Shown here: piece after piece, positions 17,224 through 25,536 of the stretch
How positions within the stretch are numbered: the stretch's first letter is position 1
Layout: each line of letters starts with the position of its first letter
Assembly (NCBI RefSeq): GCF_039525035.1
Contig: NZ_BAAAHE010000008.1
Location: 198,625-262,624 of the forward strand
Source of the DNA: Sporichthya brevicatena
GTDB taxonomy: Bacteria > Actinomycetota > Actinomycetes > Sporichthyales > Sporichthyaceae
DNA: 64,000 nt
Reading direction: 5' to 3'
Notes under the pieces: model-generated
Seen by the model: the letters and a program-made list of their open reading frames with translations, nothing else
Told to the model about the DNA's origin: nothing
Databases searched by the model: none
Program-made: the position numbers and the translations under genes

Positions 17224-18101
17224 CCGGCGAATCGGGTCTCGGGGAGGCCGCGCACCCCGAGACCGTGGATCGCGACGAGGTCGCCCGCCCAGGGCCCTGC
17301 ATCGACCTCGCCGTCCTCACGCGGGAGCAGGTTCTCGGCGGACGACGTCACGTAGAGGATGTCCAGATCCGGGCCGCCGAACATCACACTGGACGTTGTC
17401 TTCATGGGCAGCTCCACGACGCGGTCGACGGCTCCGTCCGGTCGATAACGGATGACCGAGGCTCCGCCGTACATGGCGCTCCAGATGAAGCCCTCGGCAT
17501 CGACGGTCGCGCCGTCGTTCAGCACATACGGGTCGTCGCCGGGGTCGTTCAGCTTGCGGCGGTTGGCGAGCTTGCCCGCCTCGTAGTCGTAGGCGAACAC
17601 TCCGCGGTCGGGTCCCAGGGACTCGGTTAGATAGAAGGTCCGGCCGTCGGGGCTCCAACAGGGCCCGTTGGTGCAGTAGATCCCTTGTTCGATCACCGAC
17701 ACGGTCCTGTCGAGCTCGAGGGTGTACAGGTTGGACCGGGGCTCGCCGTCGAGGGTGAGTGATCCGAAGACGAAGCGCCCGTCGCGATCGACTTTCCCGT
17801 CGTTCAGGCGCACGTTCGGATCGGACGCCTCGACGTCCGACACCAAGGTCAGCGAGCCGGTGTCGAAGTCCAACGCTAAGACACCCTGATCGGTGGCCAG
17901 GACGGCGCCGCCGGCGGCACGGAGGGCCATCGAGCCGATCCTCGTCTGCGTCTCCCAGGCCCGGAACTCCGCCCCACTCGGGCCGCACCGCATGACGGTG
18001 CCACCGAAGGAGTCCAACCAGTAGATGCACTGATCCTCGACGTCCCAGAGCGGCCCCTCGCCCAAGGCCGATTGGACGCCGATGACCCTCTCGATTCGCA
18101 T
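17220..18101 (-). CDS. SMP-30/gluconolactonase-like lactonase
   Basis: A 293-residue six-bladed beta-propeller of the SMP-30/gluconolaconase/LRE family. Family metal ligands are visible: E15 in ALGEGPLWD, Asn in RLNDGKVDRDG, Asn in CTNGPCWSPDG and Asp in LNDGATVDAEG. It is expected to hydrolyse a lactone in the cytosol. First gene of the leftward operon with the alpha/beta hydrolase and SDR; divergent from the amidohydrolase gene at 18218. A TAGGGT box at 18114-18109 lies 13 bases before the start codon, compatible with leaderless transcription. Confidence 0.87.
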   Translation of the reverse strand: MRIERVIGVQSALGEGPLWDVEDQCIYWLDSFGGTVMRCGPSGAEFRAWETQTRIGSMALRAAGGAVLATDQGVLALDFDTGSLTLVSDVEASDPNVRLNDGKVDRDGRFVFGSLTLDGEPRSNLYTLELDRTVSVIEQGIYCTNGPCWSPDGRTFYLTESLGPDRGVFAYDYEAGKLANRRKLNDPGDDPYVLNDGATVDAEGFIWSAMYGGASVIRYRPDGAVDRVVELPMKTTSSVMFGGPDLDILYVTSSAENLLPREDGEVDAGPWAGDLVAIHGLGVRGLPETRFAG

Positions 18102-18134
18102 AGCGCCAACCCTAGGGATCTGGTGCCGAGTAAG

Positions 18135-18211
18135 TCCACACCAGTGTTGACGCGAGAATTCTCGTCAACACTGGTGTGGATCTATCGTCAACATCAGAGT
18201 TGACATAGACT
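18135..18211. promoter_or_regulatory. Divergent control region with large palindrome and three operators
   Basis: Operators are TCCAC-accagt-GTTGA (18135-18150), TCAAC-actggt-GTGGA (18165-18180) and TCAAC-atcaga-GTTGA (18188-18203). The first two are mirror images and, with the CGAGAATTCTCG palindrome between them, form a 46-bp almost perfect inverted repeat (16-bp arms). A TAGACT -10 box at 18206-18211 stands exactly 12 bases before ATG 18218, so the amidohydrolase mRNA is probably leaderless. The region would serve both 18101 (leftward) and 18218 (rightward). Confidence 0.65.
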
Positions 18212-18217
18212 CGGGGC

Positions 18218-19423
18218 ATGTTTACGCCTCGTCAGACGGGTCCGTTCGCCGGCCTGCGGTTGATTGATGCCGACTCCCATGTCACCGAACCGGAAGACTT
18301 GTGGACCTCACGCGCTCCGGCGAAGTTCGCCGACCGTGTCCCGGGGACGCGCGCAGCTTCCGACGGCCAGAGCTACTGGTTCGTCGACGGCCTGCAGCTG
18401 AGCCGCAACAACAGCATCGCGTTCGTGAACAAGGCCGGCGAGAAGGTCCCATACTACGGCTCCGACATGGAGCTGGCCGACGGCAAGATCGGCGCCGCCA
18501 AGGAGGACATCCACCGCGCTGCCGTTGAGGCGAAGCCGCGCGTGGAACTGCTCGACGAGATGGGCATCTACGCGCAGATCGTGTACCCGAACATCATGGG
18601 CTTCGCGGCGCCGGCGATGGTCCAGGGCCTCGATCGCGATCTGTCCTACCTGATCTGCCAGATCTTCAACGACGCCATGCGTGAATGGCAAGCCGAGGGT
18701 TCGGAACGTCTGCTGCCGCAGGCGATGCTTCCGTTCTGGGACATCGAGCAGTCGATCGCCGAAGCTCGGCGCGCCAAGAACATTGGTCTGACCGGTGTGC
18801 TGATGGCGGGAGAGCCCCATCTCGGTGGTCTGCCCGACCTCGCCACCGAGCACTGGTACCCGCTGTATGAGGTGCTCTCGGAGCTGGAGTTGCCGATCAA
18901 CATCCACATCGGCGCTCGCAACTGGAAGGGCGAGCAGGGTGGCGCGGCCTGGCCCTCGCTCCCCGAGCGGGCTGCCAAGCCGGTTCGGTCGATTCAGACC
19001 GAGCTCTCGAACAGCCGCTTCATCTCCAACCTGTGCGCGTCGGACGTCCTGATCCGCTACCCGAAGCTGAACTGGGTCAGCGTCGAGTCGGGCATCGGCT
19101 GGATCCCGTACGTTCTCGAGCGCATCGACTACGAGTACCGGGAGGAGTTCCCCGGCGGCCTCCCCCCTGAGCTTCCGCCGGCCAAGGAGATGTTCCAGAA
19201 GGGAATCTTCGGCACCTTCTGGTTCGAGGACGCCGGCCCCTTGGTCCTGCTCGACCGGATCGGCGCGGACAACGTGCTGTGGGAGACGGATTTCCCGCAC
19301 CCGACGAGCCTCTACCCGAATCCCGTGGAGCGCTCGGAGGAGAAGCTGGCAGTCCTCAGCCCGGACGTGGTGCGCAAGATCGTTCAGGACAACGCCGCCA
19401 AGCTCTACAAGATCGAGGTTTGA
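18218..19423 (+). CDS. Amidohydrolase-2 family protein
   Basis: A 401-residue amidohydrolase-2 protein. The N-terminal metal motif is IDADSHVTEPEDLW (D-x-H-x-x-E-P), the central strand is INIHIGARN and the C-terminal strand is WETDFPHPTSLYPNP with the catalytic Asp. Relatives include ACMSD-type decarboxylases and uncharacterised actinobacterial hydrolases of steroid- and terpene-like ring degradation. First gene of an operon with a thiolase-like protein (one-base gap) and a DUF35 protein. Confidence 0.85.
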   Translation: MFTPRQTGPFAGLRLIDADSHVTEPEDLWTSRAPAKFADRVPGTRAASDGQSYWFVDGLQLSRNNSIAFVNKAGEKVPYYGSDMELADGKIGAAKEDIHRAAVEAKPRVELLDEMGIYAQIVYPNIMGFAAPAMVQGLDRDLSYLICQIFNDAMREWQAEGSERLLPQAMLPFWDIEQSIAEARRAKNIGLTGVLMAGEPHLGGLPDLATEHWYPLYEVLSELELPINIHIGARNWKGEQGGAAWPSLPERAAKPVRSIQTELSNSRFISNLCASDVLIRYPKLNWVSVESGIGWIPYVLERIDYEYREEFPGGLPPELPPAKEMFQKGIFGTFWFEDAGPLVLLDRIGADNVLWETDFPHPTSLYPNPVERSEEKLAVLSPDVVRKIVQDNAAKLYKIEV

Positions 19424-19424
19424 C

Positions 19425-20591
19425 GTGCGCGGCTCGTCGGCGGTCATCGGCATCGGGGAGTCCCCGTACTATCGCGCGGGTCGTTCCCCCTACACCGCGC
19501 GCCACATGGCGGCGATGGCCGTCCGTGCGGCGGTCGAGGACGCGGGCATCAGCCCGGACGAGGTGGACGGGATAGTCACCTTTCACCCCGACCAGCACGA
19601 CTCCGCGCACCTGTGGTCGTGGCTCGGCCTGGGCGAGCTGCGCTGGGCGGCCAAGGCCTGGGGTGGTGGTGGCAACAGCGGCGCCGCCGCCGTCCAGCTC
19701 GCCGACGCCGCCGTCACCGCCGGGTACGCCCGCAATGTCATCGTCTTCCGTGCGTTGAACCAGGGCACCGAGGGCCGCTACGGGCGGTACAACGCAACGG
19801 CCCGACCCGACAACGACCATGCCTTCACCGTTCCCTTCGGGGCGGCGATGCCGGTGGTGAAGAACGCCCTGCTGACACGAAAGTTCCTGCACCAGCACCG
19901 GATCAGCCAGGACGCGCTCGCGGACATCGCGCTGGCGTCGTACGAGCATGCGCAGTACAACCCCCGCGCGATCATGTACGGAAAGCCGCTGACGCGCGAG
20001 GCCTACCACGCGTCGCGGTGGATTGCGGAGCCGCTGCATTTGTACGACTGCTGTCAGGAGAGCGACGGCGCGTGCGCGTTGATCGTCAGTTCCGCTTCGG
20101 CTGCTCGCGTAGGCAGACAGAAGCCTGCCTATCTGCTGGCGGGCGCGACCGGAATGCCGCCGCGCGGAGGCTTGTGGGGTTTCAACGACGATGCATATCC
20201 CTCGGGTCGCTTCGTGCCGGTGGGACGCCAACTCTGGGAGCGGGCCGGGGTCGGACCCGGCGACGTGGACGTTGCGCAGTTCTACGAGAACTTCACGGGC
20301 ACGACGCTGATCGCGATCTCGGACATTGGCTTCGCTCCGCCTGAGGAGCTGGAGAAGTTCGTCTCCGGCGGCCGCCTCCACGTCGGCGGCGGCGGCCTAC
20401 CGATCAACACCAGCGGCGGAAATCTGGCCGAGGCGTACATCCACGGCCTGCAACTGATGGTGGAGGCCGTGCGCCAGATCCGGGGCACGTCCACCCGTCA
20501 GGTCACCGACGCCCGCCTGTCCCTGTTCGCCGCCGGTCCCGGCACCTCGCCGTCTTCCGCCGTCCTGCTGTCTGCCGAGGAGCCGTCATGA
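19425..20591 (+). CDS. Thiolase-like (lipid-transfer/SCP-x type) acyltransferase
   Basis: A 388-residue thiolase-fold protein of the acetyl-CoA acetyltransferase/lipid-transfer group (AVIGIGESPYYRAGRSP start; C-terminal GGGLPINTSGGNLAEAYIHG). The usual HDCF-type His segment reads AQFYENFTGTT. These proteins work as a complex with a DUF35/OB-fold partner, which here is the next gene (4-base overlap). Such pairs catalyse thiolytic or retro-aldol side-chain cleavage of CoA esters. GTG 19425 follows the previous stop by one base. Confidence 0.85.
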   Translation: MRGSSAVIGIGESPYYRAGRSPYTARHMAAMAVRAAVEDAGISPDEVDGIVTFHPDQHDSAHLWSWLGLGELRWAAKAWGGGGNSGAAAVQLADAAVTAGYARNVIVFRALNQGTEGRYGRYNATARPDNDHAFTVPFGAAMPVVKNALLTRKFLHQHRISQDALADIALASYEHAQYNPRAIMYGKPLTREAYHASRWIAEPLHLYDCCQESDGACALIVSSASAARVGRQKPAYLLAGATGMPPRGGLWGFNDDAYPSGRFVPVGRQLWERAGVGPGDVDVAQFYENFTGTTLIAISDIGFAPPEELEKFVSGGRLHVGGGGLPINTSGGNLAEAYIHGLQLMVEAVRQIRGTSTRQVTDARLSLFAAGPGTSPSSAVLLSAEEPS

Positions 20592-21022
20592 GCACCCGCT
20601 ACCTTCCCACGGGGTGGACTCTCCCCGCCATCACCCCGTGGAACCGGCCCTTCTTCACCGCAGCTCAGCTGCTCATCCAGGTCTGCACGAGCTGTGAGGG
20701 GGCGCAACACCCGCCCCTTGACTTCTGTCATCGGTGCCAGGGTCATGACTTGGACTACCGCGCGGCCGCCGGAACCGGAGTGATCGACAACTTCTCCGTG
20801 GTGCACCACGCCGGCAGCGCCATGCTCAAGGACGTGCTGCCGTACAACGTCGTGCTGGTCGAGCTCTCGGACTTCCCAGGTCTCCTCGTGCTCGGCAACG
20901 TCGTGGACGAGGACTGGCACGAGCGGCTCCAGGTCGGCGCGGAGGTACGGGTCGAGTTCGCCGAGGTCACCGACCCGGATACGGGCGAGTTGCTCGCGCT
21001 TCCCCAGTGGCGTTTGAGCTGA
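20588..21022 (+). CDS. DUF35 OB-fold/zinc-ribbon protein, thiolase partner
   Basis: A 144-residue protein with a rubredoxin-like zinc ribbon (CTSC and CHRC, at about residues 36-52) followed by an OB-fold (AAGTGVIDNFSVVHH to EVRVEFAEVTD). The DUF35 family supports thiolases and aldolases acting on acyl-CoA. Its start overlaps the thiolase stop, so the two subunits are likely made in equal amounts. The last 56 bases overlap the 3' end of the opposing acyl-CoA synthetase gene. Confidence 0.86.
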   Translation: MSTRYLPTGWTLPAITPWNRPFFTAAQLLIQVCTSCEGAQHPPLDFCHRCQGHDLDYRAAAGTGVIDNFSVVHHAGSAMLKDVLPYNVVLVELSDFPGLLVLGNVVDEDWHERLQVGAEVRVEFAEVTDPDTGELLALPQWRLS

Positions 21023-22481
21023 GGACCTGGTCGCGTAGTAGCCGCTTGGATACCTTGCCTGTGGGCGTCAGTGGAAGCTGATCGGCCGTCAGGATCCAGA
21101 CGTGTCGTGGCACCTTGTAGCTGGAAACCCTTTCTCGTGCCCAGGCGATGACGTCTTGGGTGAGTCGCTCAGGGTCGTCCGTCGCGCTGACGATGACGGC
21201 GCCGACCTCTTGGTCGCCCGTGGTGGTGTCCACACCGAAGACGAAGGCTTCTTCGACCTCTTGATGCCCGACCAGCAGGGACTCGACCTCGGCGGGGGAG
21301 ATGTTGATGCCCTTCGCCTTGATGAGCTCATAACTGCGGCCGACGAAGTGCAGGCGGTCGTTCTCGTCGAGCCAGGCCAGGTCGCCGGTGCGGAACCAGC
21401 CGTCGGCGTCGAACGCCTCGGCGTTGAGCTCGGCCGCTGTCCGGTCGGGGGCGTCGAGGTATCCAGGCGTGATGATGCCCCGGATCTGCAGGTGGCCGGT
21501 GGTTCCGTGTTCCACGGGACCACCGTCGTTCGCGACCACGCGGACCTCCTGGGTCGGCAGCGCCGTGCCCTGTGTCGTCATGCGGATTTCGGGCGGATCG
21601 CGGTGGTCCGTGATCGTGGAATGGCCGTGGCCCTCGGTCATGCCGTACGCGTTGCAGACCTCGGAGATGCCGAGGACCTCGATGGCGATGCGGAGGTCCT
21701 CCGGTGTGGCGTTGGCGGTGCCGGTCCTCAGGGCGGAGATGTCGCGAGCGGCGAGGTCGGGGTGGGCTGCGAGGGCGCGGGTGATCGGCGCGACACCGTA
21801 GTAGACGGTGCAGCGCTCGCGTTCGATGAACTCCAGGGCCGCTCCTGGCTCGAACCGCTCCTGAAGGCACAGCGTCGCGCCGTGCACGAGGGCGTTCGGC
21901 AGCGCGTTCGAACAGCCGAAGACGAAGAACAAGGGGAGGGCGAACCAGATCCGGTCCGCCTCCCGAACGCCCTGGCGGTCCCCGATCGCTCGCGCGGTCA
22001 GGATCATTCCTGCCTGGGTCAACGGCACCGCTTTCGGTTCCGCCGACGACCCGCTGGTGAACAGGAGCAACGCGATGTCGGTCTCGCCCGTCGGTGCGTG
22101 TCGCAACGCTTGGCATGCCCCGGCGCTTTCATGGGCAGTGGCCGAGAAGTCGTCCTCCTCGGTCAGAACGACCGTCGGCGTCGCGCGCCTGAGGACCGCA
22201 TCGAGCTCGTACTGCTTGTACCACGTGTTGAGCGGAAGCGCGGTGGCTCCGGCGGCGTGGGTCGCGAGGAGACCAACGACCCATCGGACTCCGTTGGGAA
22301 GCTTCAGCCCGACGCGGTCGCCGGGCTCGACACCGCGCGCACGGAGCCGAGCGGCCAGCGTGGCTGCGCGGGCGGCGACCTCGCCGTAGCTCGCTCGGCC
22401 GTCGTCGCCGACGACGAACTCCCGGTCGGGATGAGCGGCCGCAGCCGCGGCGAGCACTCCCGGTGTCGTTAGGTCCGACAT
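20967..22481 (-). CDS. Class I adenylate-forming acyl-CoA synthetase/ligase
   Basis: A 504-residue ANL-superfamily enzyme. Visible motifs are ALLLFTSGSSAEPKAVPL (P-loop, about residues 145-162), NAYGMTEG (A5), WFRTGDLAW (A7) and the C-terminal lysine in TPTGKVSKR. It activates a carboxylic acid with ATP and CoA. It is the last gene of the leftward unit P450 - membrane protein - ligase and sits 1 base after the membrane-protein stop. The chain or ring specificity is not readable. Confidence 0.88.
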   Translation of the reverse strand: MSDLTTPGVLAAAAAAHPDREFVVGDDGRASYGEVAARAATLAARLRARGVEPGDRVGLKLPNGVRWVVGLLATHAAGATALPLNTWYKQYELDAVLRRATPTVVLTEEDDFSATAHESAGACQALRHAPTGETDIALLLFTSGSSAEPKAVPLTQAGMILTARAIGDRQGVREADRIWFALPLFFVFGCSNALPNALVHGATLCLQERFEPGAALEFIERERCTVYYGVAPITRALAAHPDLAARDISALRTGTANATPEDLRIAIEVLGISEVCNAYGMTEGHGHSTITDHRDPPEIRMTTQGTALPTQEVRVVANDGGPVEHGTTGHLQIRGIITPGYLDAPDRTAAELNAEAFDADGWFRTGDLAWLDENDRLHFVGRSYELIKAKGINISPAEVESLLVGHQEVEEAFVFGVDTTTGDQEVGAVIVSATDDPERLTQDVIAWARERVSSYKVPRHVWILTADQLPLTPTGKVSKRLLRDQVLSSNATGEARATRPYPGR

Positions 22482-22482
22482 G

Positions 22483-23304
22483 TTAGGCCGTGCCGGCGAG
22501 ATCGGCGGCCGGCTTTTCGCCGTCAGCCACGGGGAATCCCTTGGCGGGCACGAAACGCGTGGCCAGGTGGATCATCGCGACGCCGGTAGCGATAACGAGC
22601 ATCGTCGCGGCATAGATCCAACCCTGATCCGGGTCGGCGCTGTGCACCAGCGTCCACAGCACACTCGGGATGAAGATGAGGCCGAGGGTCATGCAAATCC
22701 CCGGTAGGAGGAAGGCGGCGAGGATCGCGTCAGGTCCGGCGAGCGAACGACGGATGCGTGCGCCGACGATGCCGATACTGACCACGATGGTGGTGTTGAG
22801 GATGCAGATCCACACCGGGAAGCTGGCGACCTTGAACGCTGCGGGCCCGTAGTACGTGTACAGATCGAGAAGATTGATCATGAAGAGCTCGGAGGCTGCG
22901 AGGTAGGCGGCCACGGGGATGCAGGCCGTGAGGAGCTTGCGGCGTGGCCATCCGCCTTCGGTCAGGCGCCAGAAGAGCAGGCCGAATCCGCCGTAGACGA
23001 CGGTGTAGCTGAAGTATGTCCACGTCGGGAACGGATTCTCGTAGGACGTGTAGAGCGTGTTCTGATCAGGCGCGTAGTACCAGAGGTTCGCGACGACGTC
23101 GGGCAACGGTTCGATCAACGCGCAGAATGTGGAGCCGAGCGCAATCGCGACGGGGACCCACGAGTCGTACTTCATTCGAAGCCGAACGGCCGCCACATAG
23201 ACCGCGATCACGCCGAGGGCGATCGCGATTTCCATGATCGTCTGGTTGGTGGTGTTCGTCGCCTGCTCCGCGATGTCGGACGGCGGCAGGGGAAGGAAGT
23301 TCAC
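22483..23304 (-). CDS. Polytopic membrane protein coupled to a P450 gene, function unknown
   Basis: A 273-residue hydrophobic protein with about seven predicted membrane segments, including IMEIAIALGVIAVYVAAV, FSYTVVYGGFGLLFW, LLTACIPVAAYLAASEL and ILNTTIVVSIGIVG. No family was recognised. The GTG start at 23304 overlaps the P450 stop by four bases; ATG 23319 is an alternative. Tight coupling to a P450 and an acyl-CoA ligase suggests a role in substrate uptake or in membrane association of the oxidation step, but this is only context. Confidence 0.72.
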   Translation of the reverse strand: MNFLPLPPSDIAEQATNTTNQTIMEIAIALGVIAVYVAAVRLRMKYDSWVPVAIALGSTFCALIEPLPDVVANLWYYAPDQNTLYTSYENPFPTWTYFSYTVVYGGFGLLFWRLTEGGWPRRKLLTACIPVAAYLAASELFMINLLDLYTYYGPAAFKVASFPVWICILNTTIVVSIGIVGARIRRSLAGPDAILAAFLLPGICMTLGLIFIPSVLWTLVHSADPDQGWIYAATMLVIATGVAMIHLATRFVPAKGFPVADGEKPAADLAGTA

Positions 23305-24464
23305 GACATGGTGTCCCATCGTGCGAGGAGCTTCTGGTAGCTCCGGCTGGTGCCGAAACGGGCGATGGCGGCGCCCTCGCCGGCCAGTCGGAGGTTGGGC
23401 ATCCGTGCGAGCACCTGCTCCAGCACGACCTTGAGCTCGAGACGGGCAAGAGGGGCGCCGACGCAGCGGTGGATGCCCTGACCGAAGCCGACGTGGCGGT
23501 TGCTGTCGCGACCAAGCATGAACTCTTCGGGGTTCTCGAACTCTGCTGGGTCCCGGTTGGCGCTGCCCCACAGCAACAGCACCTTGGAGCCCGCCGGAAT
23601 CGTGACGTCGTCGACGGTCGCCTCGGCGAGGGTGTTCCGGGCGAGCCCGGGCAGCGGTGCCATCAGACGCACGGCTTCCTCGGCCGCACCCGGAATGAGC
23701 GAAGGGTTTGCCTTGAGTTGCTCAGCGATCGAAGGGTCGCGCGCGAGGTAGTACAGCAGACCGCCGATGCCCCCGACGGTCGTCTCGTGGCCGGCTCCGA
23801 GCAGCAGGAAGGCCATCGAAATCTGTTCCGCAAACGTGAGCGGCACGCCCTCGATCTCGAGGGTCGCGATGTCGGTCATGAGGTCATCGCGGGGGCTCGC
23901 GGCGCGATCCTCGAGTTGCGCAGCGAGGTAGTCGACGAACTCGTTCGTCGCGACCGTGGCGGCCTCGGGGTCCTCGGCCGCAGAGTGCCCGACGATGCGG
24001 CTCATCTGGTCGCGGAAGATGTGCCAGTCGCTGTCCGGCAGGCCCATCAGCAGTGCCATCACGAGCGGCGGTACCGGCTCACAAAGCTCCCGGGCGAGGT
24101 CGGCCTCGCCGCGGTGGACGAAGGTGTCTATGAGTCCGTCCACGATGCCGCGGACCGAGTCCTCAAGCTTCGCCATGCGTCGCGGCGAGAGCCATTGCTG
24201 CAACGGTCGGCGGTAGCGGCTGTGCTCAGGTTCGTCTTGCTCGATGCACACCAACGGAGGCATCGGTTGCTTCGGGATCGTGACGCCACCGGTCGAACTG
24301 AACACCGTGGTGTTCTTGGCGGCCGCACACACGTTTTCGTACGTGCTGAGGAGATAGAACCCGCCGTAGTCATCGATGTGGGCGACCGGACATTGTTCGC
24401 GCAGGGAGGCGTAGTAGGGGCCTGGCTCCTGTGCCACCCCCGGGTCTCGCATCTCGAATCGCAC
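23301..24464 (-). CDS. Cytochrome P450
   Basis: A 387-residue soluble P450 with all canonical elements: I-helix LLLGAGHETTVGG, K-helix EEAVRL and heme loop GFGQGIHRCVGAPLARLE. Length and motifs match actinobacterial hydroxylases of the CYP107/CYP125-like range; a subfamily is not assigned. Start GTG 24464. It heads the leftward operon with the membrane protein and acyl-CoA ligase and is divergent from a di-iron-like gene at 24629, with two TCAAC-type operators between. Confidence 0.9.
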   Translation of the reverse strand: MRFEMRDPGVAQEPGPYYASLREQCPVAHIDDYGGFYLLSTYENVCAAAKNTTVFSSTGGVTIPKQPMPPLVCIEQDEPEHSRYRRPLQQWLSPRRMAKLEDSVRGIVDGLIDTFVHRGEADLARELCEPVPPLVMALLMGLPDSDWHIFRDQMSRIVGHSAAEDPEAATVATNEFVDYLAAQLEDRAASPRDDLMTDIATLEIEGVPLTFAEQISMAFLLLGAGHETTVGGIGGLLYYLARDPSIAEQLKANPSLIPGAAEEAVRLMAPLPGLARNTLAEATVDDVTIPAGSKVLLLWGSANRDPAEFENPEEFMLGRDSNRHVGFGQGIHRCVGAPLARLELKVVLEQVLARMPNLRLAGEGAAIARFGTSRSYQKLLARWDTMS

Positions 24465-24500
24465 GGCTCACCTCGAACTCGGGGGCGCTCGGTTCTGACG

Positions 24501-24577
24501 ACCGTACGGGGCCGCTTGGAAGTCGGTCAACACTCGTGTTGTACTTTTCTGGACTCGTCAACACTCGTGTTGTATTT
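24501..24577. promoter_or_regulatory. Divergent promoters with two operators (P450 / di-iron-like gene)
   Basis: Two identical repeats TCAAC-actcgt-GTTGT lie at 24527-24542 and 24558-24573 (centres 31 bp apart). Leftward, TTGACC (24530-24525) and TACGGT (24506-24501) with an 18-base spacer make a good P450 promoter. Rightward, CTGGAC (24549-24554) and TATTTT (24572-24577) with 17 bases fit the gene at 24629. The operators overlap both. Confidence 0.6.
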
Positions 24578-24628
24578 TCGTGACAGCGGGCTCGAAGCTC
24601 GCCCGTCTGATGACGAGGAGGGGCCGCC

Positions 24629-25459
24629 GTGTCAGACATGGAGCTGAAGGTCCGTAAGGTGACCATCGACTTCAGCGACGCCAAGATCCACTGGAATCCG
24701 ACCGGGCCCGAGTTCAGCCATGTCTTCAACGCCTTCTCGTCGCTGGCGCCGGAACTCGAGCCTTATCTGATAAAGGTCATGCGCGAGGCGAAGACCCGCG
24801 TCCCCGCGACGGAGCACGCCTTGCTGGCCGACATCGACCTGTTCAACATGCAGGAGGCGCGGCACTACCGGATGCACGCGCAGTTCAACAAGTTGCTCTA
24901 TGAAGCCGGCTACGAGCTGACTGAGTCCGAGGCGAAGCTGCGAGCAGACTACGAGCGCTTCCTGACCAAGAAGGGCCCGAAGTTCTGTCTGGCCTACTCG
25001 GAGGGCTTCGAGACCCTCGGGCCGGCGTTGTCGGGGTTCTTCTTCGACCGCTCGCCGCACCTCATGCAGCAGTGGGACGAGCCAACGACGTTCCTCTGGC
25101 TCTGGCACGTCGCCGAGGAGTACGAGCACCGCGCCGTGGTGAATGGGACGTACAAGGTGCTCTACGACGAACACTGGTACCGGCTCTACGGCTTGTGGTA
25201 CTCCCTGATCCACATCTTCACGTACGTCATCAAGAACTCGAACCGCATGATCAAGCACGACCTTCAGACCGGTCGTGTTCGCGGCCGGATACGCAGCCGG
25301 TATCGGCAGGTGACGTCGCTGCTCGGACTGGTGCGCTACGCCGGTCCCCGAATCGCCAAAGTCCACAAGCGGTCTTACGACCCAACGACGTTCCCTCCCA
25401 TGGAAGGCGCGCTGTTCATTCTCGCGCAGGCCTCAACGAAGTACGCCGTCGCCGGCTGA
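24629..25459 (+). CDS. Predicted metal-dependent hydrolase (PF10118-like, helical di-metal protein)
   Basis: A 276-residue protein with helical metal-ligand repeats: FNMQEARHYRMHAQFN and HVAEEYEHRAVVNGTYK (E-x-x-H patterns), plus ATEHALLADIDLF. This fits the family annotated as predicted metal-dependent hydrolase, probably a ferritin-like di-iron site. GTG 24629 has GAGGAGGGG (24612-24620) at 8-base spacing; ATG 24638 is an alternative. It is followed by an SDR gene after 77 bases. The reaction is unknown; in context it may be an oxygenase or hydrolase of the same substrate as the P450. Confidence 0.72.
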   Translation: MSDMELKVRKVTIDFSDAKIHWNPTGPEFSHVFNAFSSLAPELEPYLIKVMREAKTRVPATEHALLADIDLFNMQEARHYRMHAQFNKLLYEAGYELTESEAKLRADYERFLTKKGPKFCLAYSEGFETLGPALSGFFFDRSPHLMQQWDEPTTFLWLWHVAEEYEHRAVVNGTYKVLYDEHWYRLYGLWYSLIHIFTYVIKNSNRMIKHDLQTGRVRGRIRSRYRQVTSLLGLVRYAGPRIAKVHKRSYDPTTFPPMEGALFILAQASTKYAVAG

Positions 25460-25536
25460 GAAACGGGACAAACCGCAGCGGGCCGAATCAGCGCATCGGC
25501 ATGGGCACGCCGCTCACATCGGCAGAAAGGACAGAC

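Noticed and set aside
6728-24573. The TCAAC repeats as a CRISPR or tandem array
   Set aside because: Spacing is irregular and they occur only at promoters with no spacer-like units; they are operators. No CRISPR array was seen anywhere in the window.
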